From an uncultured bacterium (lineage in GTDB: Bacteria > Vulcanimicrobiota > Xenobia > Xenobiales > Xenobiaceae), in the NCBI GenBank assembly GCA_934621605.1, contig CAKTUZ010000015.1, positions 8,855-72,854 of the forward strand: a DNA stretch of 64,000 nucleotides, written 5' to 3'. Under the pieces are notes generated by a model, which searched no databases, had not been told where the DNA came from, and was given only the letters and a program-made list of their open reading frames with translations. This document shows, in pieces, positions 37,285-46,502 of this stretch (positions within the stretch are counted from its first letter, which is position 1; the number at the start of each line of letters is the position of its first letter). The position numbers and the translations under genes were made by a program.

Positions 37285-37343
37285 TGTAAGCAACCTCCTT
37301 ATGTGTCCAACATAACCTTCGCAAGCGACAGAGTCGCGACACA

Positions 37344-37376
37344 TAAAAAAAGCTCAAGGGAAATGCTCCCTCAAGC
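37344..37376 (-). terminator. Intrinsic terminator after the glutaredoxin gene
   Basis: A 10-bp stem (37352-37361 with 37367-37376) is followed on the minus strand by seven T. It lies immediately after the glutaredoxin stop and before upp. Confidence 0.85.
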
Positions 37377-37377
37377 C

Positions 37378-37701
37378 CTATTTTTTCTTAATATAATTGG
37401 CAAAAACTTGCCTAAAATTTTTCGATAGAATCAAACTAACTAAATCAAAGCAGCCGCCTATATACTTACCGTCAATCAAAACCTGAGGAACTGTAACATG
37501 ACCTTTACAATGCTTAGCCATATCGGCTCTCTCCCCGGCCAAATTGTCTATCTTATGCTCGGTATATTCTATATACTCGCCCTCTCCCAAAGAGGCTTCA
37601 CCAGGATCGCCTTCTAAAATGCGCTTAGCACGCTGGCAGTAAGGGCAATGTTCCCAAGTATAGAGCTCTACACCTTTGCCGGTAAACATAAATTTAGACA
37701 C
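37378..37701 (-). CDS. Glutaredoxin-like protein
   Basis: This 107-residue thioredoxin-fold protein has the redox motif CPYC (C19, C22 from the GTG start) after a VELYTWEH strand and the cis-proline loop TVPQVLIDGKYIGG, both diagnostic of glutaredoxin. It is a dithiol enzyme that would reduce disulfides or glutathione adducts. The GTG at 37701 has AAAGGCGG upstream and is chosen over a start 34 codons earlier. A Gly/Glu-rich insertion follows the active site (residues about 31-42). Confidence 0.88.
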   Translation of the reverse strand: MSKFMFTGKGVELYTWEHCPYCQRAKRILEGDPGEASLGEGEYIEYTEHKIDNLAGERADMAKHCKGHVTVPQVLIDGKYIGGCFDLVSLILSKNFRQVFANYIKKK

Positions 37702-38142
37702 GCAAGCCGCCTTTCTACCCGTCCGAGCAGGCCCCCGTGAAATTATGCAAACTTCGGCCTTTTTCCTGCTTTTGCCGATTTTGTCATACAGTATTGACGA
37801 CAAAGGTGCCCCGTTTTATCACATTGCTTGTATTGAAGATCTTTTTGACCAGTATAGTTTCCTTTTGAATGCAGATGAAGCTGGTTTTGCCTTGCTTGCT
37901 CAAGGAGTTCTATACAGTAGGAGGTTTTTATATAAATCCTGTAACGACTCAGCCTTAAATTAATTACAGTAGTCGCAAACTGAGCAACACTAACGCCTAA
38001 CAACAAAAATGCTCCGTAAGCTTCCATGCTTGCGGAGCATTTTTTCAGTCACCTTTCTGAATAATCTCATACATTATCAACTAAAATTTGCCAATACCCA
38101 TTTCTAGCCGAGCCAACTCTTTCTATTATTTTCAATTGCAAT
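37702..38142. other. Gene-poor gap with no convincing ORF
   Basis: This 441-nt stretch contains only short overlapping ORFs without ribosome sites or recognisable products. The right part holds a terminator (38005-38046). A GTGACTGAAAAAATG stretch at about 38041-38056 on the minus strand repeats the VTEK tract seen at 38500-38527, apparently debris of the AlbA_2 gene. Confidence 0.5.
38005..38046. terminator. Intrinsic terminator downstream of the AlbA_2 remnant
   Basis: AATGCTCCG-AAGC pairs with GCTT-CGGAGCATT around a TTCCAT loop, with T-runs on both sides, so it can act in either direction. Confidence 0.75.
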
Positions 38143-38527
38143 TTAAACTCTTATAAGATTTACTCCAACAATAATCCCCATAGTGTCTCGGACTTTATTG
38201 GGTATATCTTCTAAAAGTTTGGCGGAGTTAACTACACCAATAACTTGACCGTTATCATCACAACCTATATATATCTTCCCTCCCTGAGCATTAGCAAAAC
38301 CACAGATCCACTCTAAATATTTATCGTCCCATTTCGCCTTCCACTCAATATTTTGTTGCTCTGGCATTTTGATATTCTCCAATAGACATCTTCAATAGAA
38401 GCGCTTTACAAGCTGTGTGCAATAAACTATTCCTTGTAATTTTTATGTTTTCAGTCACCTTCAATACTTTCTTTTTACCAATTTTTCGGCATTTTTCAGT
38501 CATTTTTTCAGTCACCTTTTCAGTCAC
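38143..38527 (-). pseudogene. Decayed AlbA_2 (Schlafen-like) DNA-binding gene remnants
   Basis: Two overlapping short frames are fragments of one family. 38143-38382 encodes 79 residues matching only the N-terminus of AlbA_2-domain proteins (IEWKAKWDDKYLEWICGFANAQGGKIYIGCDDNG, which normally continue for 350-450 residues). 38345-38527 encodes a VTEKVTEKMTEK tract typical of the C-terminal linker of the same proteins, here lying upstream. Together with another VTEKM scrap near 38041, this suggests collapse of one or two tandem copies. Functional expression is unlikely, although the 79-residue piece could still be translated. Confidence 0.6.
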
Positions 38528-40876
38528 CTAATAGCCGGGCGGCACAACCTCTTCGTCAGTTACGTTAGCGTTGTCCTCGGGCGCGTTGGCTGAAGGCGCA
38601 GCTTGATTTTCCGGCGGCGGTACCTCTCCGTAAAGTGAAGAATTACCCTCTACCGGAGGCACAGCACTCATATTACCGGTATTGTTATTGCTAGGCGCAG
38701 GTGCAGCAACCTCACTTTCGGGGCTAGGCGCCTGAGTATTAGCTTCCGGCGCAGTTGTGTTGGCCGGGGCATTAGCGCCACTATCAACGCCTTCATTTTT
38801 AGGGCTCAACGGAATATTAAAGTCGCCATCGCCGCTATTAGCGTTATCTTCAGGCATACTTTCTACCGCCGGTTCATCCGCTTCGTTGCCTTGAGGTAAA
38901 GCACTGCCGTCAGTTACGCCTTCTACAATAGCTCTCCCGTCCGGGCCCACGATATTGATTTGCGTCTGTCCATCGGTACTACCGCCTTTATTAATTTTCA
39001 ATTTTATGCGCGGCTTAACGTACTTGGTAGGATTATCGGCAAAAGCACGCATATTTTCTTCACTTTCAAAGACAAAGGTCGTACCGTAAACTGTCAACCT
39101 ATAGGGAGAATTATTAGGCACAGCTTGCTTGCTAACCGGATCTTTGGAAGTATATTCTTCCATTAAGGCAGGCGGAATTTCGTATTGCTGTTGTTCTTTG
39201 GCTTGAGGCATATTTTCCCCCACCACAGCTTGGTGATTTTCCATAAGCAAAAATACGGCTATAGCCAAAAAGACAATACCTGCTACCAAAACCCAAGTAA
39301 CCTTGGGAATGGCTCCATCCGTCTCTTTGCGCTTACCTTTGCTCTCCGGCGGAAGCACATTGCTACCGCCTTCCAAAAGCGGTGCTTGGCGGCCATATTT
39401 AGCCGACATAGCGCTGCCCCACTCCGCCGAAGCACTCTTTTCTGGGGCTGCGCTGCCACGACTCAACGCAGAGCCCGAGCCTACTCCGGGCGCCGCATCG
39501 GAGCCGTCGCCAATCTCTATAGAAAACGGCCCACTAAGCGGCGCCCGGCCGTTAGGCGAGCCGCCAACCATAGGTTGCCCCTGCCCTAGTTGTGAGGCGC
39601 CTGGAATAGGAGGAAGGCCAGGAACCTGGCCGTGAGAAAGGTTAGGGCCTTGTCCCATAGGCGCAGCTTCAGGCCCTCTGGGTGCGACCGAATCCGGCGC
39701 ACCCGGAGCAGGCATAGGTTGCGGGGGCTGCCCTGGAGAAGGCGGCATGCCCGGACGCGGCGGCCCGCCAGGAACTGCGGGCCGCTGCCCAGGAGTGGGC
39801 CTGTTAGCCAGCTCTGCGCTCGGAGCAGCGCCCTTAGACTGCGGCTGCCCTTGGATGGGGGCCCGACCTATAACTGTTTGCTGCTCCGCTATTTCAGGTA
39901 AAGGTGAAGCAGCCACCTTAGCCTCCGCACCGAGCTTAGGCGCACCTTGGGCAAGCTCGGTGCGTTCAGGCACACGATTGCCGGGCCCCATAGAAGCTTG
40001 GGCAGCCGCAGGCGCACGCTCAGCCTGCGTTTTAGAGTCAGCCTGCTGGGGTACAACAGCATTGGTAGCAGAGCCACCGCCACCAATTAAACTATCAGCC
40101 ACAGCCGCTGCCTGAGCCGCAGTCTTTAACGTAGAATTAGTGGCTACCAAATCTTGACCAAACTTGGGGCCGGCCTGTTTAAAGCTTAAATCGAGCGGCC
40201 CTTGTCCGGCCGCAGCATGAGGTCTGTTATAATACGACGGCTGACCGTAGCCGGGCGCAGGCTGACCATAGCCGGGTGCAGGCTGACCGTAGCCTGGTGC
40301 AGGCTGACCGTAGCCGGGCGCAGGCTGACCGTAGCCGGGTGCAGGCTGACCGTAACCGGGAGCAGGCTGACCGTAGCCGGGTGCAGGCTGACCGTAGCCG
40401 GGTGCAGGCTGACCATAGCCGGGCGCAGGCTGGCCGTAGCCGGAAGCAGGCTGACCGTAGCCGGGAGCAGGCTGACCGTAGCCGGGTGCAGGCTGGCCGT
40501 AACCGGGTGCAGGCTGGCCGTAGCCGGGTGCAGGCTGACCGTAGCCGGGTGCAGGCTGACCGTAGCCGGGTGCAGGCTGGCCGTAACCGGGTGCAGGCTG
40601 ACCGTAGCCGGGTGCAGGCTGGCCGTAACCGGGTGCAGGCTGGCCGTAGCCGGGTGCAGGCTGACCGTAACCGGGTGCAGGCTGACCGTAGCCGGGTGCA
40701 GGCTGACCATAGCCGGGCACAGGCTGACCGTAACCGGGTGCAGACTGAGCTGCCGAGCGCTGATTATCATCAGCAGGCATAAATCGAGTTTTATTTAAGT
40801 CAAAACCGACGGGGACTTGCTCATCGTAACGAGCCTTATTGTTATGGTTAGGATTATTATATTGATCTTTACTCAC
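38528..40876 (-). CDS. Membrane protein with PAPGYGQ heptad repeats and YHS-like domain
   Basis: This 782-residue protein is mostly low complexity. After about 45 polar residues come roughly 24 repeats of PAPGYGQ (about 45-212), then a Pro/Gly/Ala-rich region to about 515. One transmembrane helix (VTWVLVAGIVFLAIAVFLL, about 526-545) follows. After it, residues about 570-615 (KDPVSKQAV, then YGTTFVFESEENMRAFADNPTKYV) resemble a YHS domain with the metal-binding cysteine replaced by serine. The tail is acidic, Pro/Asn-rich and likely disordered. The repeat-rich part is probably cytoplasmic. Function is unknown. The next gene upstream (40897-41847) is 20 nt away and likely co-transcribed. Confidence 0.85.
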   Translation of the reverse strand: MSKDQYNNPNHNNKARYDEQVPVGFDLNKTRFMPADDNQRSAAQSAPGYGQPVPGYGQPAPGYGQPAPGYGQPAPGYGQPAPGYGQPAPGYGQPAPGYGQPAPGYGQPAPGYGQPAPGYGQPAPGYGQPAPGYGQPAPGYGQPASGYGQPAPGYGQPAPGYGQPAPGYGQPAPGYGQPAPGYGQPAPGYGQPAPGYGQPAPGYGQPAPGYGQPSYYNRPHAAAGQGPLDLSFKQAGPKFGQDLVATNSTLKTAAQAAAVADSLIGGGGSATNAVVPQQADSKTQAERAPAAAQASMGPGNRVPERTELAQGAPKLGAEAKVAASPLPEIAEQQTVIGRAPIQGQPQSKGAAPSAELANRPTPGQRPAVPGGPPRPGMPPSPGQPPQPMPAPGAPDSVAPRGPEAAPMGQGPNLSHGQVPGLPPIPGASQLGQGQPMVGGSPNGRAPLSGPFSIEIGDGSDAAPGVGSGSALSRGSAAPEKSASAEWGSAMSAKYGRQAPLLEGGSNVLPPESKGKRKETDGAIPKVTWVLVAGIVFLAIAVFLLMENHQAVVGENMPQAKEQQQYEIPPALMEEYTSKDPVSKQAVPNNSPYRLTVYGTTFVFESEENMRAFADNPTKYVKPRIKLKINKGGSTDGQTQINIVGPDGRAIVEGVTDGSALPQGNEADEPAVESMPEDNANSGDGDFNIPLSPKNEGVDSGANAPANTTAPEANTQAPSPESEVAAPAPSNNNTGNMSAVPPVEGNSSLYGEVPPPENQAAPSANAPEDNANVTDEEVVPPGY
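40241..40743 (-). repeat. 21-bp in-frame tandem repeat (about 24 copies)
   Basis: The unit, CCTGCACCCGGCTACGGTCAG on the minus strand with synonymous changes, encodes one PAPGYGQ heptad. Because 21 is a multiple of three and the unit lacks stops, long spurious ORFs also appear in other frames on both strands. Copy number should be prone to slippage. Confidence 0.95.
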
Positions 40877-40896
40877 GCCTTTTTAGCCTGCCCCTG

Positions 40897-41847
40897 CTAT
40901 ATATTGTCCAAACAACTCTGCAATACAACGACATTGGCCTCTTCGAAGGCCCGACTGTCTTTTTGTAATTTACTGCTATAACGATATAAACGACTGAGCG
41001 AATCTTGACTTTTATCCGCTTCAATAAGCGCTACCGCTTCGGCAAAGCGATAGAAACTATCCAATTCTTGATTATAAGCTTGCTTCAATTTGCTTACGCT
41101 TGACGGAGCCACACTCTTAGCGCACTTTTGTCGCAAAGCTTTAATTTTACCTACCACGATAGCAGCGTTAGCTTTTTTACCCTGAGACAAGTTATTTAAC
41201 GCAAAGGTCAATTTTTCGGCATAACCCAATTCTTCCAATTGCCACTCCAACAAACTATTTTGATACTGATAATATTCCATAAGTTCTGTAGTCGGATATT
41301 GCACTTTGGATATACCACGTTTAGTATCAATCTGTTGCTTAATCGCCTTCATATTCTGCACCAGCAAACGAACCGAATGACTGCGAGCTCTAAAATAGCG
41401 ATTTTGTGAACGATAAACGTTTACTTCACCACTTTGCAAAGCCAATAGATCCAAACGGTCTATTTTATCTCTCTTAAGTACACCAGAAGCAGCCTTAATT
41501 TGCTTAAGCTGAGAGCGCATAAGATCTGTACCGCAAGCCTTTAAATTTTGGTCAGTAGGAAACTCTATTTTCAAAAAACGACTGAAATGAATAGAAGCCG
41601 AAGCACTAATCTTTTCCAAACTCTGAGCAGCTACCGCTTTACTTAAGCGTCCTTGGGAGAAATCTTTAATAACCTGACCGCTATGAATAACTTCGTTATG
41701 CTGTTTTTTCAGCAATTGCAGCGTTTCCAAGTCGGAATTGGCCCAGTTTTTCCAATCTCTGCCTCCAGGCAAAGCCCAAACCGCATTACATAAGAAAAGT
41801 AGCACCAATAAAATACCACCCCATATAAAAGCAAATTTTCTTTTCAT
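40897..41847 (-). CDS. Secreted helical protein of unknown function
   Basis: This protein (316 residues from the ATG at 41847) starts with MKRKFAFIWGG and a hydrophobic segment ending at about AVWA, a good signal peptide. The mature part is almost entirely charged helix with Lys/Gln/Leu spacing and two cysteine pairs, without a recognisable catalytic motif. The frame can start 18 codons upstream, but the signal peptide favours the internal ATG. It precedes the PAPGYGQ membrane protein by 20 nt, so the two may work together at the envelope. Confidence 0.7.
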   Translation of the reverse strand: MKRKFAFIWGGILLVLLFLCNAVWALPGGRDWKNWANSDLETLQLLKKQHNEVIHSGQVIKDFSQGRLSKAVAAQSLEKISASASIHFSRFLKIEFPTDQNLKACGTDLMRSQLKQIKAASGVLKRDKIDRLDLLALQSGEVNVYRSQNRYFRARSHSVRLLVQNMKAIKQQIDTKRGISKVQYPTTELMEYYQYQNSLLEWQLEELGYAEKLTFALNNLSQGKKANAAIVVGKIKALRQKCAKSVAPSSVSKLKQAYNQELDSFYRFAEAVALIEADKSQDSLSRLYRYSSKLQKDSRAFEEANVVVLQSCLDNI

Positions 41848-41941
41848 TTTTTGTTGACAACTACCGCCCTTTCTCGTTAGCCAATTGCCTACATGACACA
41901 CTGCTCACTATTCGCCGCCTGCTTGATTTTTTTTCCAAAAT

Positions 41942-41983
41942 AAAAAAAAGACAGAACCCACCCCCATTCAGGCAGGCTCTGCC
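41942..41983 (-). terminator. Intrinsic terminator after pheT
   Basis: On the minus strand GGCAGAGCC pairs with GGTTCTGTC (wobbles), followed by a run of eight T. Confidence 0.8.
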
Positions 41984-42021
41984 CCACTTTAGCACAAGTG
42001 AAAAAGCTTTACTCTACAAAA

Positions 42022-44388
42022 TTATTCACGAATGCTGGCTTTAAACTCACGCTCGGCAATCTTTTGCATCTTGGTCATAAGCTTGGAAATATCGTCGTCG
42101 GTAAGAGTCTTTTCCATAGATTGCAAAGTAAAGCGGAAAGCCATACTCTTAAAACCGGCGGCAATATGCGCACCGGTGTAAACATCGAAACACTCTACCT
42201 TAGCAACTAAAGCACCGCCAACTTGCTTGAAACGAGCGCAAACCTCACCGGCCGTAATATTTTCAGCCATCACTAAAGCCAAGTCACGCTCCACAGAAGG
42301 ATAGCGAGAAGCTTTTACATACTGAGAAAGTTTTCTGGCAGCTCCTAAAGCGTCGATATCAAGTTCAGCCCAAATAAGCGGCTGCTCAATATCGAGTTCT
42401 TTAGCCAAAACGGGATGAATGGCGCCAATCCAACCAACTTCCTGCTTATCTAAGCAAATGGAAGCGCAGCAACCGGAATGAACCCAAGGCAGCTCGGCAC
42501 TCTTATAGGTAAGTTCTACGCCCAAAGCAGCAGCTAAATATTCGACAATGCCTTTAACATTGAAGAAATCAGCGCCCTCGAAACTCAAAGCAATACCCAT
42601 ACGCATGGGCTCTTTGATGCCATCACCGTCTTTTTCGTAAACATGACTAATTTCAAATAAACGCAAATTATTATTACGTAAACGCAAATTGCGAATAATT
42701 ACATTGGTCATGAAGGGGAAGAGACGAGTACGCAACACGCGCTGATCTTCACTCAAAGGATTCATAATTTGAGCGGCATCATCTTCAATACGATACTTCC
42801 TCATCATATCGATACTGTATAAGGAAGGAGTGATAATCTCACTCAAACCTAAGCGCATAGCCATATCGCGGAAGAACTCTTCGTTGGCGTCATTGTGGAA
42901 GACTACACTGCCTTGACTGACCTCAGGCACAGTATTGGGCAAATTGTCATAACCAGCATGACGAGCTATTTCTTCTACTAAATCAATTTCTTCAGGAATA
43001 TCGATACGGAAACCGGGCACAGTCACCTTTAAAGACTTATCGTCGATAACTTCCACGCCAAATTCCAACGATTTGAGAATTTCGCTAATTTGCTCAATGG
43101 GGAACTCGATACCCAAAACGCGCTTAATAGTATGCAAGCGCAAAGTAATTACACTGGGCTCAGGAGCTGCAATACTCTTTACCACAATCTTAGTCTGAAC
43201 TTTACCAGCTAATTCACCCAATAAATAGGCGGCTCGCTGACTGCCAAAAATAACGCGCTCAATATCAATACCTTTTTCAAAACGCTTGGAGGCTTCAGTG
43301 CGCAGCCCCAAACGCAAAGAAGTGCGACGCACGTCGCCATTATCGAAAGCGGCCGATTCTAAAAGTAACTCGGTAGTATCTTCCTCAACTTCGGTGTTTA
43401 ATCCACCCATTATACCAGCTACGCCAATACCTTTTTCAGCATCAGCAATCACAATAGCTGTAGACGGCAGTTTATGTTCGACTCCGTCTAAAGTAGTCAA
43501 AGTTTCTTCCGGCCTAGCCTTACGAACCACGATACGACCTCCGGCCAAATGGCGACGATCATAAGCATGCAAAGGTTGTCCAGTCTCCAACATTACATAG
43601 TTGGTAATATCAACTACGTTATTGATAGGACGCATACCAGCCAACTCAAGGCGATGGGCCATCCACATGGGAGAAGGAGCAATTTTGACATTGTCAACTA
43701 AGCGAGCCATAAAGCGAGGGCAAGCTTGGTAGTCTTCAATAGTAACTAAATCTTCGCCCTCAGCATTGATTACTTCGGGGTTGAAGTCTTGCATAGTGGG
43801 AGGCAAAAGCAAAGGACGGCGCAATTTGGCAGCCAATTCGCGAGCTACGCCCAAAATACTGAGCTGGTCGGCACGATTGGCGAAAGATTCGACGATCAAA
43901 ACGGCTTCAATAATAGGAACAGCCTTCTGAATGGGAATGCCCACTTCAGTGCTACTATCGAGATCCAAAACGCCATCAACACGCTTTTCCTCAGGCAACA
44001 ACTCAATATTGAGGCCAACCTCTTCGGCTCCGCAGAACATACCTTCAGAAACAACGCCGCGCAACTTACCCTTTTTAATTTTGGTACCGTCGGCCAAAAT
44101 GGAACCGTGCAAAGCTACAGCAGTGATCATGCCTTCATAGACATTGGTAGCGGCAGTCACAATTTGAATAACGGAAGTACCGATATTTACAGAACAAACG
44201 CGTAAACGCTCAGCGTCAGGGTGAGGCTCAATCTTATCGATACGACAAGTAACAACATTGCTGACCTGAGCACCCTCATACTCGATATTCTCTACCGGCA
44301 CGCCTACAGATTGCAAAATTTCAGCAACTTCTTCGGCAGATTCATGTAATTCAACGTAATCTTTCAACCAACAAAAAGGAACTCTCAT
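42022..44388 (-). CDS. pheT: Phenylalanyl-tRNA synthetase beta subunit
   Basis: PheT is the structural and editing subunit of the alpha2beta2 PheRS. The 788-residue protein has the N-terminal EMAP-like tRNA-binding domain (VVTCRIDKIEPHPDAERLRVCSV, then GKLRGVVSEGMFCG), the B3/B4 editing region, tandem B5 domains, a catalytic-like domain, and the C-terminal ferredoxin-fold anticodon domain (YPSVERDLALVM). It follows pheS by 54 nt. Confidence 0.97.
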   Translation of the reverse strand: MRVPFCWLKDYVELHESAEEVAEILQSVGVPVENIEYEGAQVSNVVTCRIDKIEPHPDAERLRVCSVNIGTSVIQIVTAATNVYEGMITAVALHGSILADGTKIKKGKLRGVVSEGMFCGAEEVGLNIELLPEEKRVDGVLDLDSSTEVGIPIQKAVPIIEAVLIVESFANRADQLSILGVARELAAKLRRPLLLPPTMQDFNPEVINAEGEDLVTIEDYQACPRFMARLVDNVKIAPSPMWMAHRLELAGMRPINNVVDITNYVMLETGQPLHAYDRRHLAGGRIVVRKARPEETLTTLDGVEHKLPSTAIVIADAEKGIGVAGIMGGLNTEVEEDTTELLLESAAFDNGDVRRTSLRLGLRTEASKRFEKGIDIERVIFGSQRAAYLLGELAGKVQTKIVVKSIAAPEPSVITLRLHTIKRVLGIEFPIEQISEILKSLEFGVEVIDDKSLKVTVPGFRIDIPEEIDLVEEIARHAGYDNLPNTVPEVSQGSVVFHNDANEEFFRDMAMRLGLSEIITPSLYSIDMMRKYRIEDDAAQIMNPLSEDQRVLRTRLFPFMTNVIIRNLRLRNNNLRLFEISHVYEKDGDGIKEPMRMGIALSFEGADFFNVKGIVEYLAAALGVELTYKSAELPWVHSGCCASICLDKQEVGWIGAIHPVLAKELDIEQPLIWAELDIDALGAARKLSQYVKASRYPSVERDLALVMAENITAGEVCARFKQVGGALVAKVECFDVYTGAHIAAGFKSMAFRFTLQSMEKTLTDDDISKLMTKMQKIAEREFKASIRE

Positions 44389-44442
44389 TTTTTTCCTCTT
44401 CCAAAACTCTCCCCCACCGTCATCTTTTACAACCGAACCGAA

Positions 44443-45471
44443 CTAGAACTGACGCAAGAAGCGCACATCATCCTCGTAAAATTGACGGATATCGTCAATG
44501 GCACAACTGAGCATGGCAATACGCTCTACACCCATACCGAAAGCAAAACCGGTATAACGCTCGGGATCGTAGCCTACGCCTTGAAGCACACGAGGATGTA
44601 CCATACCGGCGCCCATAATTTCGATCCAACCGCTGTTTTTACAAACACGGCAGCCTTTACCGTCACAAACAAAGCAATCTACCATCACTTCAGCTGAAGG
44701 TTCAGTAAAAGGAAAATAAGAGGGATTGAAGCGAGCTTTGCGGCGTGAGCCGAACATACCCTTGGCAAAGAGCTCTAAAGTGCCTTTTAAGTCGGAGAAG
44801 GTAACTTTTTCATCAACTAAGAGGCCCTCTACCTGATGGAACTCCCAGAAATGAGTAGCATCTACGGCATCGCGGCGATAACATTTACCGGGACAAATAA
44901 CACGCACCGGCGGCTCTTGCTTTTCCATAACGCGAACTTGGTTGGGAGAAGTATGGCTGCGCATAAGCAAGCCTTCACGCAAGAAGAAAGAGTCCCACAT
45001 TTCTCGACTGGGATGATTAGCGGGAATATTTAATGCTTCAAAGTTATAATAGTCAGTTTCGACTTCGGGGCCGGACATAACGCTGTAGCCTAACCCCTTA
45101 AAAATTTCTTTAATACGACGCAAAGTAGCGCTCAATAAATGGATACGTCCCGGTTCGGCCCAACGACCGGGCAAAGTAACGTCGAGACGCTCGGAATTTA
45201 ATTTCTTGACAATTTCTTCCTGATAGAGGCTCTCGCGACGATCGGCAAAAGCTTTTTCAATAGCGGCTTTTACTTCGTTGGCAACACGACCGAATTCGGG
45301 ACGTTCTTCTGCGGGAATATCTTTAACACCGCGCAAAATGGTAGTTAATTCGCCACCTTTACGGCCAAAAATTTTAGTCCAAAGCTCATCAATAGCCTGC
45401 TGATTAGAAGCTTCGGCAATCTTCTGTTCAGCTAAAGTTTTAAGCTGAGTTAACTGTTCAAGAGTAGACAT
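44443..45471 (-). CDS. pheS: Phenylalanyl-tRNA synthetase alpha subunit
   Basis: PheS is the catalytic subunit of PheRS. The 342-residue protein has an N-terminal coiled coil, class II motif 2 (VRVICPGKCYRRDAVDATH-FWEFHQVEG), an AEVMVDCF strand, and motif 3 as GFAFGMGVERIAML. A CxxCxxxC-like cysteine cluster (CDGKGCRVCKNSGW) is typical of the longer PheS form. The ATG at 45471 has GGAG at 6-nt spacing and is preferred over a start six codons upstream. Operon with pheT. Confidence 0.97.
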   Translation of the reverse strand: MSTLEQLTQLKTLAEQKIAEASNQQAIDELWTKIFGRKGGELTTILRGVKDIPAEERPEFGRVANEVKAAIEKAFADRRESLYQEEIVKKLNSERLDVTLPGRWAEPGRIHLLSATLRRIKEIFKGLGYSVMSGPEVETDYYNFEALNIPANHPSREMWDSFFLREGLLMRSHTSPNQVRVMEKQEPPVRVICPGKCYRRDAVDATHFWEFHQVEGLLVDEKVTFSDLKGTLELFAKGMFGSRRKARFNPSYFPFTEPSAEVMVDCFVCDGKGCRVCKNSGWIEIMGAGMVHPRVLQGVGYDPERYTGFAFGMGVERIAMLSCAIDDIRQFYEDDVRFLRQF

Positions 45472-45855
45472 ATAAAACTCCAATACCAACTAACACTGTT
45501 TTCACAATTACGTTATTTCTCATAGAGCAGGCCGCCTCAGTACCGCTGCAACTAAAGACGCCTCTCCGCGGAGAGCTGCTTTTCTACAGCCTCTCGACCA
45601 GGCTCCTTACGCCGCCGTCTGTAAAATTCCTGGCTTAACCTTACTTCCTCCCAATATTGAGTCTCAATTACTCTTTTATCCAGCCTAATTTTTTACTATA
45701 GATCAAAACGGCAAAAACAGACTGTACTACCGATAAAAGGGAAGAGTTATTCTATTATTGAAAGCCTACTACAAAAAAACGACCGACAGTAAATTTGGCT
45801 GCAACTTGCTGCAGTTTTTCGGGTATTTCATGCAGCAGTTTTAGGAGAGTTTAAC
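45472..45855. promoter_or_regulatory. Divergent pheS/J-domain gene upstream region
   Basis: This 384-nt region has no credible gene. Its pheS-proximal half is GC-rich with a perfect 14-bp palindrome CTCTCCGCGGAGAG (about 45570-45583), which would form a hairpin in the pheS leader. The T-box core (AGGGTGGNACCGCG) is absent on the minus strand. AGGAGAG lies before the start of the J-domain gene. Confidence 0.45.
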
Positions 45856-46470
45856 ATGCGTGATCACTATTTAGTTCTCGGAATAAGTCCCAGTGCCAAT
45901 ACGGATATGATAAAAAGTGCTTATCGCAATCTCTCAAAAACTTATCATCCTGATGTATACAAAGGAGATCCTCAAGAAGCTCAGGATATGATGATAGCCA
46001 TTACTAAAGCTTACGAGGTGCTTTCCGATCCTAAGCTACGCCGCGAGTATGATAACGCTGGCCTGTTTAAGATGCGAGTCCCCAAAGATTTTGATGGAGA
46101 TGTCGATATTGAGGCTATGGTAATGAGCTCAGCCGAGTTGAAAAAGCACCAACCTAAGCCTACTTTTTGGCAAAAGATCATGGCCTTTTTCGGCAAAGAA
46201 CCAGCCCCTAAACGTGACAGCGCTAGAGCCAGAGGGATACTAGCCGTGGTAATGGGTATGTCCGATCAGCCCGAATTGCGCGAAGAATGTCGCTTACAAT
46301 TGCAACAAGCTGTGGCTGCCGATCCAGAAGCTATGGAAATACATTACGATCTGGCAATCATGTGCTATAAACTGGGCAAATTTGACGAAGCCAAAAAATC
46401 TTTGCAAACTTGCCTACAATTAAAGCCCAATGATAAGCACAGCCAACGCTTTCTCTCCATTTTACAATAA
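45856..46470 (+). CDS. J-domain protein with C-terminal TPR
   Basis: This 204-residue protein has an N-terminal J domain (MRDHYLVLGISPSANTDMIK, HPD at 31-33, AYEVLSDPKLRREYD) that would stimulate an Hsp70 ATPase. The last 70 residues form a tetratricopeptide hairpin (YDLAIMCYKLGKFDEAKKSL). It lacks the Gly/Phe and zinc domains of DnaJ and so is a specialised co-chaperone with a client-binding TPR. It sits 32 nt before the first radical SAM enzyme and is probably co-transcribed with it. Confidence 0.88.
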   Translation: MRDHYLVLGISPSANTDMIKSAYRNLSKTYHPDVYKGDPQEAQDMMIAITKAYEVLSDPKLRREYDNAGLFKMRVPKDFDGDVDIEAMVMSSAELKKHQPKPTFWQKIMAFFGKEPAPKRDSARARGILAVVMGMSDQPELREECRLQLQQAVAADPEAMEIHYDLAIMCYKLGKFDEAKKSLQTCLQLKPNDKHSQRFLSILQ

Positions 46471-46502
46471 AAGGGTCAGCCTTCACATCGCAGCTGCATC
46501 TA

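Noticed and set aside
37676..38027. Two short ORFs on opposite strands near the glutaredoxin gene
   Set aside because: Both overlap a terminator or another gene, have no recognisable product and no convincing ribosome site.
40250..40740. Possible CRISPR array
   Set aside because: The 21-bp repeats are contiguous with no spacers and keep an open reading frame coding for PAPGYGQ; no cas genes are present.
40186..40798. Additional long ORFs on both strands over the repeat tract
   Set aside because: They exist only because the 21-bp unit lacks stops in those frames. The product is simple repetitive Arg/Gln/Val-rich sequence without ribosome sites.
45472..45855. T-box leader of pheS
   Set aside because: The T-box sequence (AGGGTGGNACCGCG) and specifier layout are absent on the minus strand. 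Only a GC-rich palindrome is seen.
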